A DNA stretch of 64,000 nt from Tritrichomonas musculus (GCA_039105265.1 JAPFFF010000040.1:1178001-1242000); one strand, 5' to 3'; shown: positions 29,577 to 40,385, numbered from the stretch's first letter. Notes: a model not told the origin generated them from the letters alone. Translations and numbers: made by a program.

Positions 29577-32438
29577 TTAAAAGATATAATTTTCTTGGTC
29601 ATCATCATTTTCATCATCGTCAGTAGAAGAACGGTCGACGCTGCCGTTATTATTAACGTTATCAAGAGGATCATGAAAACTAAACTCGTTTTCTGATTCA
29701 TCAACTTTTTGTCTACGTGAACTTTCATCGTTGTTTGCAGTTGTTGACTCGTCGTTTTGGAAGCTTACTTCATTTGCGGTGTTTTCATCACTGTTGTTGT
29801 TGTTGTTGTATTGTTCGTCGACAGTGGATTCATTCTGCTCGTAAGGATTGTAAGCATCAGCTCTTGAAGAGCTCTTTTCTTCATCACTATCTTTTTCTTC
29901 GTCAATTCTTTCAGAGCCTTGAACATCTTTTTCTTGGAAGTCTTGAACGGATTCAACGTCTTTCCCATCACTTGTGTTTTCGTCTTCAGAAAGATTCTTG
30001 CCCTTCTTCTTGCTCTTCTTCTTCTTCTTCTTGTTGCTTTCATTTTCATCTTCACTGTAAGAGTACGAAATAGAGTACGAGTAGAAAGTCGGATCGGCAG
30101 GCTGCATAGCCATGCCCTTACGTCTCACCCAAAGTAAAATGGTCATCGCCCACAAGCCAATGATGAAGAGATGCGCCGAAATGGAAACGCACATGCAGTA
30201 GCCCATAATCTGGTAAAAGATCCTAACCCTGATTATGTTAAACAAGGCAATGGCGAACTTGGCATCAACTTTTTCTAAGATTCCTTCAATGATGTTAATG
30301 GTTTTGGACACTGTCGATCCAATTGACTTGAGAAATCCACCAAATACATTAGTAAATGAATCACCAACTTCTTTAGGAACAGTGTTAGTATTACTTTTGA
30401 ATGTTTCAGTTACACTATTAAGCTTGTTATATTTCGAATCAAAGGCATTAACGAAATTATCATATGCTGGCTTGATTTTATTAAATTGATCGGAAGCGCT
30501 TTTTTTATCACATTGTTCACCATTTGAATTTAAGGCAGTGTATAACTGTGTAAAATTTATTTTTTCACTTTTCTCGAAAGTTTGAACAATACTCTCTGTT
30601 AGTTCTTTTATACCTTCATCTAATGGATCAACAATTTTTTTAGGATTTAATGAATCTTGGGCATTTGAAAATGTGTTATTGAACAGTATAGCGATATCTC
30701 GAAATGGAAGATCTTTGAATCCAATGATATCAGCAAATGATGAGTCTAGTTTGGCATCAACAAATGACTTGACAACTGAAATGTCTCTAATTCTAAGGCT
30801 TTCAATGGAAACTTGAGTAATCATACCATCTGTCATTGCTGAGAAATCCAATGTTCTAAAGTAAAGTGTTTTTTCTTCATTGGTGACTTTTTCAACTAGC
30901 CTGTTAACAATGTCATCTCCCTGTGCATAGATGATGTTTATAATTATCAATACGAATCCCATCATTGTTACAATAGCACCGCCGATGCACTGGCAGCACG
31001 AGCAGAACCAGCAAGGGCAGCATGCACCAACAATGCACCTGGAGCAGCAGTTCTTCGTCCAGAAAGCGCACGACTGAAGTGCGAGAACTAGAAGCATGAA
31101 AAATGAAACAACAAAAAGTGCCGCCTTGGCAGCAATGAGCGCCCATGAAGGAACGTACTCGTCTATATCAAACTTTTCTCTTATATTTTTCAGATCTTCA
31201 AAATTGCTACCAAGGTCGCTAACTGAAAATTCGGGAATATTTAATTGATCGGAAAGACCAGAAAAAGCTGAGTTCAATGAATTAACTATAGGTTTGGTTA
31301 ATTCACTGAATTTACTAGATACGTTCATACTAATTTCCTGCTCTTCTATTTGTTCTATAGTACTGTTAATATAAGAAATAATATCTATTTCTTGCAAATA
31401 ATCAACTCTGCATGTATCGCTTTCAGACGTATGATCTGATTTTATATTGTAGTCATTTTCCGCATTTATAGCTTTCTGGTTTGGATCTTGAATAACTTCT
31501 TTTAACTCATTGAAAAAGTTGGAATATAAAGTTATGTTATTAATAGCAGAATCAATGCCTCCTTGAAGGCTAGGGTAAAAGTCTTCAAAAACATTATCAA
31601 GATCTTCTGAAATACTCTTAAAAGAGTCCGTAACATTCTTATTTATACCTGAAAGTGCACCGTTTATTGTTGGTTCCATGAGATCTATCATTTCTTCAAC
31701 TTCGTCGTATAATGCGTCTGATGTAAAGAAATTGATAATGTTGATAAGATAAACGGCCCCCACTATATGAAAAATAACGGCAATTAGCATAACTGCTGCT
31801 ATCACGGCAAAAAAGACGATGGAAACAACGCCGGGGCAAGTTCTGTCTCTTGGCTTGCAGCAGCAACAACAGCCAAAGCAAAAAACAATGTAAAATATAA
31901 ATGCTAATATACCCATAATTAAAATTGGCATAAAAATTAAAGCATATGATAAAATTTGGCCTATATACATGTCATTATCTTCGCAACTTAACTCTTTAAA
32001 AACTCTGCCGAAAAGTTTTGTATTTGTATAGTCATCACAATTATCAGTGTCTAAATATTTTGGTCGCTTTTTATAAATTTCGCTAAGAAAATTGTTTAAA
32101 TTAAAATTCGAAATTCTTTTTGAAATAGATTCTTCTTCTTTATCGTCCGAAATTCTATTATTATCAAGTTGGTCCTGTGCTTTTTGCATATATTCATCTA
32201 CTTTTTGTGTTAAGCTTAAATTAATATTTTTGAAAAACTGATCCTCGAAGAGCTTTGGAAGATCTAATTCTGCTTTATATAGTTTTATAAATTTTAAATC
32301 GGCATTTCCCCATAAATTTCTTTGGGACTTTAGAGCATCAGCCCATCCAAAGGGACCTCCACTCATGTGTTTGGTTTCGGTTAAGCCAAAGCATGAAATA
32401 AAGAATATTGGAAAGAGTAAGATTAAGCAAGATATCAT
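29577..32438 (-). CDS. Prominin-like pentaspan membrane protein
   Basis: About 953 residues; the first ATG (MISCLILLF) gives a signal peptide. Five hydrophobic helices follow at about 165-190, 205-235, 430-460, 480-508 and 745-772. Helices 1-2 and 3-4 are separated by short Cys-rich loops (FCFGCCCCCKPRDRTC; CCSRCIVGACCPCWFCSCC). Between helices 2-3 and 4-5 lie two large loops of about 200-240 residues with many N-glycosylation sites. This is exactly the topology of prominins (CD133), which organise cholesterol-rich plasma-membrane protrusions. The C-terminal 180 residues are a cytoplasmic, very acidic, Ser/Asp/Glu/Asn-rich tail with a KKKKKKSKKKGK patch. No detailed motif of animal prominins was checked, so the call rests on layout. 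Confidence 0.65.
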   Translation of the reverse strand: MISCLILLFPIFFISCFGLTETKHMSGGPFGWADALKSQRNLWGNADLKFIKLYKAELDLPKLFEDQFFKNINLSLTQKVDEYMQKAQDQLDNNRISDDKEEESISKRISNFNLNNFLSEIYKKRPKYLDTDNCDDYTNTKLFGRVFKELSCEDNDMYIGQILSYALIFMPILIMGILAFIFYIVFCFGCCCCCKPRDRTCPGVVSIVFFAVIAAVMLIAVIFHIVGAVYLINIINFFTSDALYDEVEEMIDLMEPTINGALSGINKNVTDSFKSISEDLDNVFEDFYPSLQGGIDSAINNITLYSNFFNELKEVIQDPNQKAINAENDYNIKSDHTSESDTCRVDYLQEIDIISYINSTIEQIEEQEISMNVSSKFSELTKPIVNSLNSAFSGLSDQLNIPEFSVSDLGSNFEDLKNIREKFDIDEYVPSWALIAAKAALFVVSFFMLLVLALQSCAFWTKNCCSRCIVGACCPCWFCSCCQCIGGAIVTMMGFVLIIINIIYAQGDDIVNRLVEKVTNEEKTLYFRTLDFSAMTDGMITQVSIESLRIRDISVVKSFVDAKLDSSFADIIGFKDLPFRDIAILFNNTFSNAQDSLNPKKIVDPLDEGIKELTESIVQTFEKSEKINFTQLYTALNSNGEQCDKKSASDQFNKIKPAYDNFVNAFDSKYNKLNSVTETFKSNTNTVPKEVGDSFTNVFGGFLKSIGSTVSKTINIIEGILEKVDAKFAIALFNIIRVRIFYQIMGYCMCVSISAHLFIIGLWAMTILLWVRRKGMAMQPADPTFYSYSISYSYSEDENESNKKKKKKSKKKGKNLSEDENTSDGKDVESVQDFQEKDVQGSERIDEEKDSDEEKSSSRADAYNPYEQNESTVDEQYNNNNNSDENTANEVSFQNDESTTANNDESSRRQKVDESENEFSFHDPLDNVNNNGSVDRSSTDDDENDDDQENYIF

Positions 32439-32444
32439 TCTCAA

Positions 32445-33169
32445 AAATTAAATTTTTTGAGATAAAAGAGCCAAAAAATCAATATAAATAAAAACGTATT
32501 TCTCTCAAAAACCTCAAGAGAAAATCTTGAGATATTTTTGGCTACTAACTCATATTGTATTTATATAGAAAAAAAATATTTAAAGGTTAAATAAAATATC
32601 TTTATTTTGTTATAATAATCTTATTAGAATTTTTTTTATAATTTTTATTTAATAAAATTTTTTATTTTTAAAGATATTATCTCAATATTTTTTTGTTTAT
32701 TAAAACCTCAATTTGCTTTTTCTGAAAAACTTCTGCTATATTCAATATTTTATTAAAATATTCTCAAATATTCAAAAATTGAATAAAATCCGATAAAATC
32801 ATTATTATTAAAATATATTATTTAATTTATGCTATATAGCATTAATTTTATTTAAAATATAATATTTTCCTTTCATAAGAATGAAAAAATAGATATTAAT
32901 AAATTTAATGGAAAAAAAAATTATAAATATTTTTTTAGTTTGATCAGAATACCTATTAATTACTATTTATATATTAAATGTCATGAGCAAACTAATGAAT
33001 AGCGATTATTTAACGCATAAATATAAAAAAAAAAGAATATATTTAATTCAATTTACGATATAAATACAAAAGTTAGTATAACTCGAAGATAAATGATGTT
33101 TTTATTAACACTTAGTACAATACACAAATTATAATGGTATTTCCCAATGATTTCCAAACTAATAAGTCA
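32445..33169. other. AT-rich intergenic stretch
   Basis: Separates two membrane-protein genes on the same strand. Nothing beyond AT-rich sequence is seen. Confidence 0.6.
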
Positions 33170-36100
33170 TCAAAATGAGTCTTCAATAGCAATACTCAAA
33201 CTTGTTGTTCCAAAAGTTTCATTATGAATATTCTTCAAATAGCTTTCATTATTATTGTCATTATTATCCAAAGATTTATCAATTGATTCTGAAATATTCT
33301 CAATTGGAATATTCTTTTTAGGCTTAGGTTTCTTTACTTTAGACGGGTGACTCCTACTGCTGTTGCTTATATCATTCTGAGTTCTTTCTTCTTCGAGTTC
33401 GTACTTTTTATAGCAAAAAATACTCATAATTAGAAAAATAACTGAAATAACCGTTATCACACAAGCGAGAGCTAAAAAGATGTAAAATGACATGCTCGCG
33501 TCCCAAACAGGCTGATAAAGGATCATTCTGTACGTGATGTTCTGCATAAATGAGTCAACAACGCGAATGTTCGGCATCTCGTAAAGATCGGTTTCAACGG
33601 TTACGTTTACCTCGTCTTCAATTCCAATTTGACCATGATAGGTGAAATTGGAAAAAGTGTCATTGAAAGTTTCGTTGTTTGAGGTGTGGTGCAGAGCATT
33701 CATGATGATAAACGTAACTTGGTCTGCATTCTTCGCTTGGTACCAGCTGTTGTCGAGGTGGATGACGATGTCGCTCTTCGAATCCATGACGAAGAAGAAC
33801 TGCGACTTTATTTCCTTGCTCGCAAGTGACACGTATAAAGTTGAAGGCCGCAAGTGATGGACAATGAACAAAGATGATGTAACAAAAGGAGTCCGATAGT
33901 TCGCCATGGTTGAAGCGTGCGCTGACTCATCCAGCATTGAAACCTCATGCTTAAAATCGCCAAAAGAAGAAGAAAAAAAATCATTATTTATTTGGTTAAA
34001 TGAAGAGGAAGAAAGATCATTATTTATTTGGTTAAATGAAGAAGAAGAAAGATCATTATTTATTTGGTTAAATGAAGAAGAAGAAAGATCATCATTTATT
34101 TGGTTAAATGAAGAGGAAGAAAGATCATTATTTAATTGGTTAAATGAAGAGGAAGAAAGATCATTATTTAATTGGTTAAATGAAGAGGAAGAAAGATCAT
34201 TATTTATTTGGTTAAATGAAGAAGAAGAAAGATCATTATTTAATTGGTTAAATGAAGAGGAAGAAAGATCATTATTTAATTGATTAAATGAAGAAGATGA
34301 TGATGAAGAAGAAAGATCATTATTTAATTGATTAAATGGAGAAGAAGAAAGATCATTATTTAATTGATTAAATGAAGAAGATGATGATGAAGAAGAAAGA
34401 TCATTATTTAATTGATTAAATGGAGAAGAAGAAAGATCATTATTTAATTGATTAAATGGAGAAGAAGAAAGATCATTATTTAATTGATTAAATGAAGAAG
34501 ATGAAAAGTCATGAGGTATCATTTTCTTGGACGAGGTATTTTGCTTTATTTGTCTGGATGAAGAATCACTTTTTGGCTTTTTCTGAGAACTGTAGAAGGT
34601 TTCCTCAGACAGGTCGACCAGCATGTATGACGCCGATAACGATTTTGAGTCGATTATTGCGTAAGAGAACGAGTCATCAACGAGTGTGAAGATGTCAGCA
34701 GCGACAGATACTGAAGGATTGACCATTGAGAGGGATCTTACGTCACTCTTCAGCTGTTCAACCAAGAAAAGCACGTTTTCGCCATAATTGACATCGAAGT
34801 TGATCGGCGTTCTCAAAAGTGACACAAATTCAGCCCTGAAGAATCGCGAGAACAGCGATGCGTTGATCTCGAGCTTATCGTACAAACCCTTCAAGAAGGA
34901 GTCGATATCGAAATCGAATCTTGTTGAATTTGGCTTGATTTTAATGTCACTTTTTGGCTCATCTGAATTGGAGGAATTAAGATCACTCAAATTTAAAACC
35001 GTCGAATTTTCGGTTGGAATTATCTTTAAATGCGAAATGTTGACGAAATTGTACTTGCATCTCGACTTAGTTTTTGAGATGAAAGAAAACGGTTTTCCCA
35101 GAAAAGTGACATTTTCAGCCAAGAATTGATTTTGAGATACTAAAATATTTTCTTTCTCAATTAAAACGGTTATATTTGGGCCAGAACGATAGTTCATTGA
35201 ATCAAACAAAATGTTACAAGTCAAATTTGTTTCGTTCTCAATTGTAGTGTCATTTAAAGCTTCACAAAAAGTGTCACTTTCATTAAAAGAATGTGTCAAA
35301 TTAACCGTTTCAAGTTGTGCATAATAAAGGACGCCTGAAATGTCATCTATCACTTGAATGTTTGGAATAGTTGTCAAGTTTGTCCTCAATTTAACGTTGC
35401 TTGTTTCATGATCAATTTTTATCTTCGATAAGACGCTGTTGTTCATGAAAGCAGAGAAAGAATCATCGAAGAAAATGCATGATTCTTGGTTGGTTGTCTT
35501 GAGAACAAAGTCCTGCATTTTAGACGTCAATCCCGGTTTTGCGGAACCGAAATCGAGACTTTCATTTGAGCCAGTAGTATTCAAATAGTCGGAATAATTC
35601 AATGACATTTCAATCACCTCAGTTGAATTCGAAATGATCGTCATTTGACCATTTATAAACAAACGATCAAATTGAAGATCGACCAAATAACCGATGCCAT
35701 CAGAAACCTTTGCCGCAATACTTTCATCGAAAAAAGTGACAGATTTTAAATTGTCATTGAAATTCAATGAAATTTGTGACAAATTTGACACAGTGAAGTC
35801 GTTGTGATGTAAACTATTCATAAATGAACGAACTGACTCTGACGAAGCCAGAATTAAGTCAATGTTGCCACTGATGTTGCCAAACGGAAAGATACGATAG
35901 GAACCGTCAAAGTAGTCGCTGGTGTCAGGCATCAATAACTCCAGCGACGTCAGCTCATCAGGGCTCGGAACGAAGTTGATTTGAATGCCATTTGGAAATG
36001 GAATTGACTTCCTGAAATCAATGATGATTGAATTCTCCAAAAGAAAATTCATGATCATCTTGATTTCAGAATTATAAGGAACATCAAAAGTAACCGTAAC

Positions 36101-38191
36101 CGTCGGATTATTCCGTGTTCTCTCCGAGATCTTAACATTAAAGGCGCCATTGAAACCAACCGAAAATTCTTCCTCATTTCCAGCGAATGAAATTTGAGAA
36201 GGCCTTATCGTTATCGTTGGAAACATTGAAATTTGTTTGACTTCGAGTGTTGCGTTGTTATGTAACATGAACTTGATGCCTATTGAATTCATCTCGGAGC
36301 GGTTAATGGCCAAACATTCATAGACATTGACTATGTTGCTTTGCAGACGATTCAACGAATACGCGTCTGAAACAAAGTTGTTTATCGACAGTGGACTATG
36401 AAGCACAAATGGACTATTTTTCAATATGATCGTGTCTACTGAATTTTGAAAGGTCAACGATACATGGACATTTGAAATATCAACACAATTCATGATGACC
36501 TTGTTTATGTCGCGTTTTCGACTCAGATCGAAAACTTGCAAATTTACTTCCATTGTAGGAACGACCGAAATGAAGTTCAAATTTTTTCGGCTTCGAATGA
36601 TCGGTTTGATTGAAAACTGGTGCACGTCATTGAACGATGTATAGGTCAAATAAAGGTTAATTGTAATGGCCTTCGAATTGGCTATGATGTTGGATATAAT
36701 GGAATTCGAGGAAGAGTAATAATGGTCAATTGGAACCGAGTACAGAAAACACTCTTCATTTTCAATGCACTGCTCCAGACGCGTTTTAGTGCATAGGCAG
36801 TAGGATTCAGTGTTGGGACGTTCAGGAACATAACGGACATTCAATGCTGGCATAACCGTCACATACGGGACTTCATCCAAGTCAGTCATCAATGTCAAAA
36901 CGTGATTTTGACTGTGGTAAAAAACGATGTTGGTCAAAATTTGACCTCCTAAAATTCGCCATGAATGGTCAAATATGATCGCACACTCAACGAGCAAATA
37001 CAAGTTCAATTTGAGTGAGGTCATTAAATAACCGTCACTTTTATATCTAACCGAAAAACTGGTCGAATTTGTGAAGATGTTTAAATGACCTGTCGAATTG
37101 GCCTTTATCGTCTCATTTTCTTGGTTTTCATAGAAAACTTCAACTTTTTCATCAAAAAGTGTCAAAACTGTCAATGAAGTGTTCAAGTAGAAATCAATGG
37201 GCTCTGTAAAATTGGTGCTGTTCGTGCTGTTAGTGTTGTTGTCTGGATCAAAATCAAACGGAAATGAAGGAGTCTCTGAAAAAAGCTCTGTTTCTTCTTG
37301 GCTCTGTGAGATGTCGCTGAAATCATCAAACGATGATTGCGAGCTTTCAAATTCTTCATAAAATGAACTTGCTGGGTGAAGTGATGTGAATGACTCTTCA
37401 CTTTCAATTGATTTTGTTTCGTCTTCTCCTTCGAACGATGAAGTGTCAAGATCTTCACTCGTGAAGGAGGAAGGAATGGATTCTGTTTCTTCACTTAATG
37501 TTTCTTCATTCAAATTTGAATTATCATTCAAAAGTTCGGCTTTTTCAATAGATTTTTTTTGATTGAAATTGTCATTGTCTGAGTCGATCGCTCTCGTAAC
37601 TTGGGTGAACTTTTGCTTGGAATTGGATGATAAAATGATAGTGGCGTGGTTTTCTGGGAAATTTCGTTTGTTCTCTTCTGAATCTTCTAAATATATAAAT
37701 TCTTTTTTGATATTAACTGTGGAAACTGTGGTTTTTGGAAGAGAAAAAAAATCTGATTTGAGATAATCAACAGTTAAATCAATTTTTTCTTTTGATGAGC
37801 CTATTGGTGATTCAAATAACGTTAAATTTTTGATGTACATGTTGTTTGATGAAAATGTAACAAATATTGAATGAAAAGATAAATCAAGATCGTAATTTTT
37901 TGCGTTTTTAAAATATACATATTCTGTCTCAAAATCATTTAACGACTTAAATGAATAACGTAACGTTTTATGGGAAGAAAATTGATCTGAAAATAAATCG
38001 ATTATTAATTGATTTGAATAAGATGTGTTAAAAACAATAAATTCAATTTCATTATTTGAATAATTGGTATATGAAAAATTATTAAAATTCGTATTTGGAT
38101 CTATTATAACACACTTTTTGGTTGACTTTTCAATATTTGAGGCTTTCGACAAGTATGAGAAAAAAAACAAAAAAATAAAACTCATTTTCAT
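33170..38191 (-). CDS. Giant type I surface protein with Ser/Asn repeat stalk
   Basis: A 1673-residue protein. It starts MKMSFIFLFFFSYLS (signal peptide) and ends with one transmembrane helix (about residues 1575-1600, SFYIFLALACVITVISVIFL) and a cytoplasmic tail of about 70 residues rich in Asn, Ser and Lys. The ectodomain is beta-rich, with many NxS/T sequons and an acidic Ser/Glu-rich region at about 200-330. A recurring pattern of a hydrophobic strand plus NS/NDS suggests repeated beta units, but I recognise no named domain. Near the membrane (about 1225-1400) lie 14 copies of an FNQ(L/I)NNDLSS repeat that would act as a flexible stalk. It is likely an adhesion or mucin-like coat protein. 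No homologue is claimed. Confidence 0.75.
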   Translation of the reverse strand: MKMSFIFLFFFSYLSKASNIEKSTKKCVIIDPNTNFNNFSYTNYSNNEIEFIVFNTSYSNQLIIDLFSDQFSSHKTLRYSFKSLNDFETEYVYFKNAKNYDLDLSFHSIFVTFSSNNMYIKNLTLFESPIGSSKEKIDLTVDYLKSDFFSLPKTTVSTVNIKKEFIYLEDSEENKRNFPENHATIILSSNSKQKFTQVTRAIDSDNDNFNQKKSIEKAELLNDNSNLNEETLSEETESIPSSFTSEDLDTSSFEGEDETKSIESEESFTSLHPASSFYEEFESSQSSFDDFSDISQSQEETELFSETPSFPFDFDPDNNTNSTNSTNFTEPIDFYLNTSLTVLTLFDEKVEVFYENQENETIKANSTGHLNIFTNSTSFSVRYKSDGYLMTSLKLNLYLLVECAIIFDHSWRILGGQILTNIVFYHSQNHVLTLMTDLDEVPYVTVMPALNVRYVPERPNTESYCLCTKTRLEQCIENEECFLYSVPIDHYYSSSNSIISNIIANSKAITINLYLTYTSFNDVHQFSIKPIIRSRKNLNFISVVPTMEVNLQVFDLSRKRDINKVIMNCVDISNVHVSLTFQNSVDTIILKNSPFVLHSPLSINNFVSDAYSLNRLQSNIVNVYECLAINRSEMNSIGIKFMLHNNATLEVKQISMFPTITIRPSQISFAGNEEEFSVGFNGAFNVKISERTRNNPTVTVTFDVPYNSEIKMIMNFLLENSIIIDFRKSIPFPNGIQINFVPSPDELTSLELLMPDTSDYFDGSYRIFPFGNISGNIDLILASSESVRSFMNSLHHNDFTVSNLSQISLNFNDNLKSVTFFDESIAAKVSDGIGYLVDLQFDRLFINGQMTIISNSTEVIEMSLNYSDYLNTTGSNESLDFGSAKPGLTSKMQDFVLKTTNQESCIFFDDSFSAFMNNSVLSKIKIDHETSNVKLRTNLTTIPNIQVIDDISGVLYYAQLETVNLTHSFNESDTFCEALNDTTIENETNLTCNILFDSMNYRSGPNITVLIEKENILVSQNQFLAENVTFLGKPFSFISKTKSRCKYNFVNISHLKIIPTENSTVLNLSDLNSSNSDEPKSDIKIKPNSTRFDFDIDSFLKGLYDKLEINASLFSRFFRAEFVSLLRTPINFDVNYGENVLFLVEQLKSDVRSLSMVNPSVSVAADIFTLVDDSFSYAIIDSKSLSASYMLVDLSEETFYSSQKKPKSDSSSRQIKQNTSSKKMIPHDFSSSSFNQLNNDLSSSPFNQLNNDLSSSPFNQLNNDLSSSSSSSSFNQLNNDLSSSPFNQLNNDLSSSSSSSSFNQLNNDLSSSSFNQLNNDLSSSSFNQINNDLSSSSFNQLNNDLSSSSFNQLNNDLSSSSFNQINDDLSSSSFNQINNDLSSSSFNQINNDLSSSSFNQINNDFFSSSFGDFKHEVSMLDESAHASTMANYRTPFVTSSLFIVHHLRPSTLYVSLASKEIKSQFFFVMDSKSDIVIHLDNSWYQAKNADQVTFIIMNALHHTSNNETFNDTFSNFTYHGQIGIEDEVNVTVETDLYEMPNIRVVDSFMQNITYRMILYQPVWDASMSFYIFLALACVITVISVIFLIMSIFCYKKYELEEERTQNDISNSSRSHPSKVKKPKPKKNIPIENISESIDKSLDNNDNNNESYLKNIHNETFGTTSLSIAIEDSF
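33975..34505 (-). repeat. 36-bp tandem repeats (14 units) in the surface-protein stalk
   Basis: Fourteen units encode SSFNQ(L/I)NNDLSS. Most are 36 bp; two are lengthened by extra Ser codons (GATGATGATGAA on the plus strand). Near-identity of neighbours shows recent expansion, so copy number is likely to vary between strains. Confidence 0.9.
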
Positions 38192-38278
38192 AACATTAAA
38201 ATTTTGATCGTTTTTTCGTTAATTACTTTTATAAAGAAAATTATAATTTTTAATTTAAAAGAAATTAAATAGAAGTAA

Positions 38279-38350
38279 GGGGCTGTAGCATAATGGTATT
38301 GCGTGAGACTCCAGATCTCAAGGTTGGGGGTTCGACTCCCTTCGGCCTCA
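38279..38350 (+). tRNA. tRNA-Trp (anticodon CCA)
   Basis: A full cloverleaf: acceptor GGGGCTG/CGGCCTC with discriminator A, D arm GCATAATGGTATTGC, anticodon stem TGAGA/TCTCA with loop CTCCAGA (T33, anticodon CCA), and T arm around GGTTCGACTCCC with two G-T pairs. A T run follows as the terminator. It is not part of the multicopy tRNA-like family. Confidence 0.92.
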
Positions 38351-38658
38351 TAATTTTTTTCATATTTTTAATTTTTTAGTCATTTTACTAAAAAAAGCAA
38401 ATAATGAATATATATTACTGGTTTCTTTGCCATATTATCAATTCAGAATGAAAAGAGAAAAAAATTATCTCCAATTTTTTATAGGTGTTGCAATATCAAT
38501 ATTTCAGGATATGAATGTAATTGATCTCATGAAAATTGATATAAATATAAAATATGCATGTTTATCTAAACAATAAAGCTAAAGAAATAAACAAGTGAAA
38601 CAAAATCCTCAAATAACAATCATTCAACTTTTTATCGTTCAATTGAAATTTCTTTAAA

Positions 38659-38955
38659 ATGAAACGAAAAGCATTCAATGAAAATGCTAAAAAAAACTTA
38701 TCAACAAAAAATATCAAATCTCATAAAAATAATCCAGGATCCAACCATAAAAAAATAGATCATGTAATAACAGATAAAAGTGAAACTATTAATCCAGAAG
38801 ATATACCTAAATATGATTCAGAGAAAACTACAGATGATGTTAAAAAAAAATCTTTTGAAATGAATTACTTTGATTGCCTTTTTAGTACAATTGAAAGCGA
38901 TTATTATGAAAATTTCTTTGATTTAAAATTTGGATATTCTAAAAAATTATATTAA
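38659..38955 (+). CDS. Small hypothetical protein, Lys/Asn-rich
   Basis: 98 residues from MKRKAFNENAKKN. The first two thirds are basic and polar; the end (FDCLFSTIESDYYENFFDLKFG) is more hydrophobic. No family is recognised. It could be a gene remnant or chance frame, since base composition matches the intergenic DNA. Confidence 0.3.
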   Translation: MKRKAFNENAKKNLSTKNIKSHKNNPGSNHKKIDHVITDKSETINPEDIPKYDSEKTTDDVKKKSFEMNYFDCLFSTIESDYYENFFDLKFGYSKKLY

Positions 38956-39145
38956 AATATCATTTTATTATTTCTTTGATATCATTGATTACCTTTCAAA
39001 AAAAAAAATGTTTGAGATTTCATCTGGCAAGAATATTATATTATATCATAAGGATATTTCAAATATAATCAAATGATTTTGATAGTTTTTAATTCAATGC
39101 ATATTTGTCCTATTTATTTCATTTGTGAAAAAAGCATCAGGTAAC

Positions 39146-40327
39146 ATGGAAATCACAGAATATATTAATCAAATGAAAGAATTTTATGATTTTCTTCTTT
39201 CTTTTTTAGAAAATGAAGACGATATTGATGAATATGATTTTGAAAATCTGATCAATTTTTTTGAAAGGCAAAAATTTAAAGAAAATCGTGAAGAACTTAA
39301 AAATTTACTTAATTTGATATCTATAATTTCGAAAAATCATCATCGGCATCATTATTTCATAAATCGAATTGAAAAAATTCTTTTGTATTTTAAAGAAGAC
39401 ATCAAACAGACCTTTTCAAATTCAGAAATTTGTGAATTTTTCAAAAATGACAAGAGAATTCTATTATTTCTTTTTAAAAATGAAATTTTAATGCCAAATG
39501 ATTTCATTTTAAATTATATTCTCGAAACCAAAGAAAGACGTCTTTATTTTTACGACGAAATAAAAATTTTCATTAATCAAGAGCAGAAAGAATCAATTGA
39601 AAATGAGCTTTCAAATCTTAATAAAGACACAATTAATAATTATGAAGAAAAGTGCCAAATTGGAGAGAATGATTCTTATATTTGTGAATTGATTCGTAAT
39701 GATTCGGTTGATGAATTCATTATTTATATGAATAAAACGAATTTATCGCTTTCAGAAACAAAGATAAAACCGTCAATTTATGAAACAAATTTATTTTTGC
39801 TTGATAAAAAGCCAACCATGATTGAATATGCAGTTTTTTTTGGATCAATTCAAATATTTCAATATTTGAGATTATGTAATGTTCGCTTGAAATCATCTTT
39901 GTGGCTTTATTCAATTCATGGAAGAAATCCAGAATTGTTTCATTTACTTGAAGAATTCCATGTTGAGCCAGAAGATGACTCATATGAGAAGTATCTTGAA
40001 GAATCAATCAAATGTCATCATAATGAAATAGTAAAGTATATTCAAAACACTTTATTGAATAAAACCTTTAATCGAAAAAACGACGATGAAAGTTATTTAT
40101 TGCTTTTGGATGACGATGTTAGTAATGATCCTTATTACATTGAAAGCAAATTCAAAGAAAACATTGAAGCTTACAGTTTTCATTATCATAATTTTGAATT
40201 CATTCCTAATGATTTAACTAACAATGAATACAGCATTTTCTATATGTGCGAATATAATTATTATACTCTCGTTGAGCTTTTATTAAAGACAAAGACAATC
40301 GATTTACACAAGAAAATAGTTCAATAA
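39146..40327 (+). CDS. DUF3447/ankyrin-type protein, N-terminal part
   Basis: About 393 residues from the first ATG (MEITEYINQM), 21 nt after a GTG that opens the frame. Pairs of helices with patterns such as TMIEYAVFFGSIQIFQYLRL and SIHGRNPELFHLLEEFHV are the DUF3447/ankyrin-like repeats common in trichomonad proteins. It ends in YTLVELLLKTKTIDLHKKIV, where relatives go straight on into further ankyrin repeats. The next frame (40493-41143) begins with just such a repeat, so the two are probably halves of one gene divided by about 200 bp, either by mutation or by a non-coding insert. TCATTTGTG near 39118 is a possible initiator. Confidence 0.65.
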   Translation: MEITEYINQMKEFYDFLLSFLENEDDIDEYDFENLINFFERQKFKENREELKNLLNLISIISKNHHRHHYFINRIEKILLYFKEDIKQTFSNSEICEFFKNDKRILLFLFKNEILMPNDFILNYILETKERRLYFYDEIKIFINQEQKESIENELSNLNKDTINNYEEKCQIGENDSYICELIRNDSVDEFIIYMNKTNLSLSETKIKPSIYETNLFLLDKKPTMIEYAVFFGSIQIFQYLRLCNVRLKSSLWLYSIHGRNPELFHLLEEFHVEPEDDSYEKYLEESIKCHHNEIVKYIQNTLLNKTFNRKNDDESYLLLLDDDVSNDPYYIESKFKENIEAYSFHYHNFEFIPNDLTNNEYSIFYMCEYNYYTLVELLLKTKTIDLHKKIVQ

Positions 40328-40385
40328 AAACTATATTTTTAAAAATAAAGTTACAAAATAAAAACATTTTTATAAATATAGTTTT
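40327..40385. repeat. 12-bp perfect inverted repeat between the two gene halves
   Basis: AAAACTATATTT (40327-40338) and AAATATAGTTTT (40374-40385) are exact reverse complements. They sit just after the stop of the DUF3447 frame and could form a stem in RNA. They may be part of whatever separates the halves. Confidence 0.7.

Noticed and set aside
33906-34283. Long plus-strand frame of EEEERSLFIWLN repeats
   Set aside because: It is the antisense shadow of the tandem repeats in the surface-protein gene on the minus strand.
33975-34505. Regularly spaced repeats that might suggest a CRISPR array
   Set aside because: Repeats are contiguous in-frame protein repeats without unique spacers, in a eukaryotic gene.
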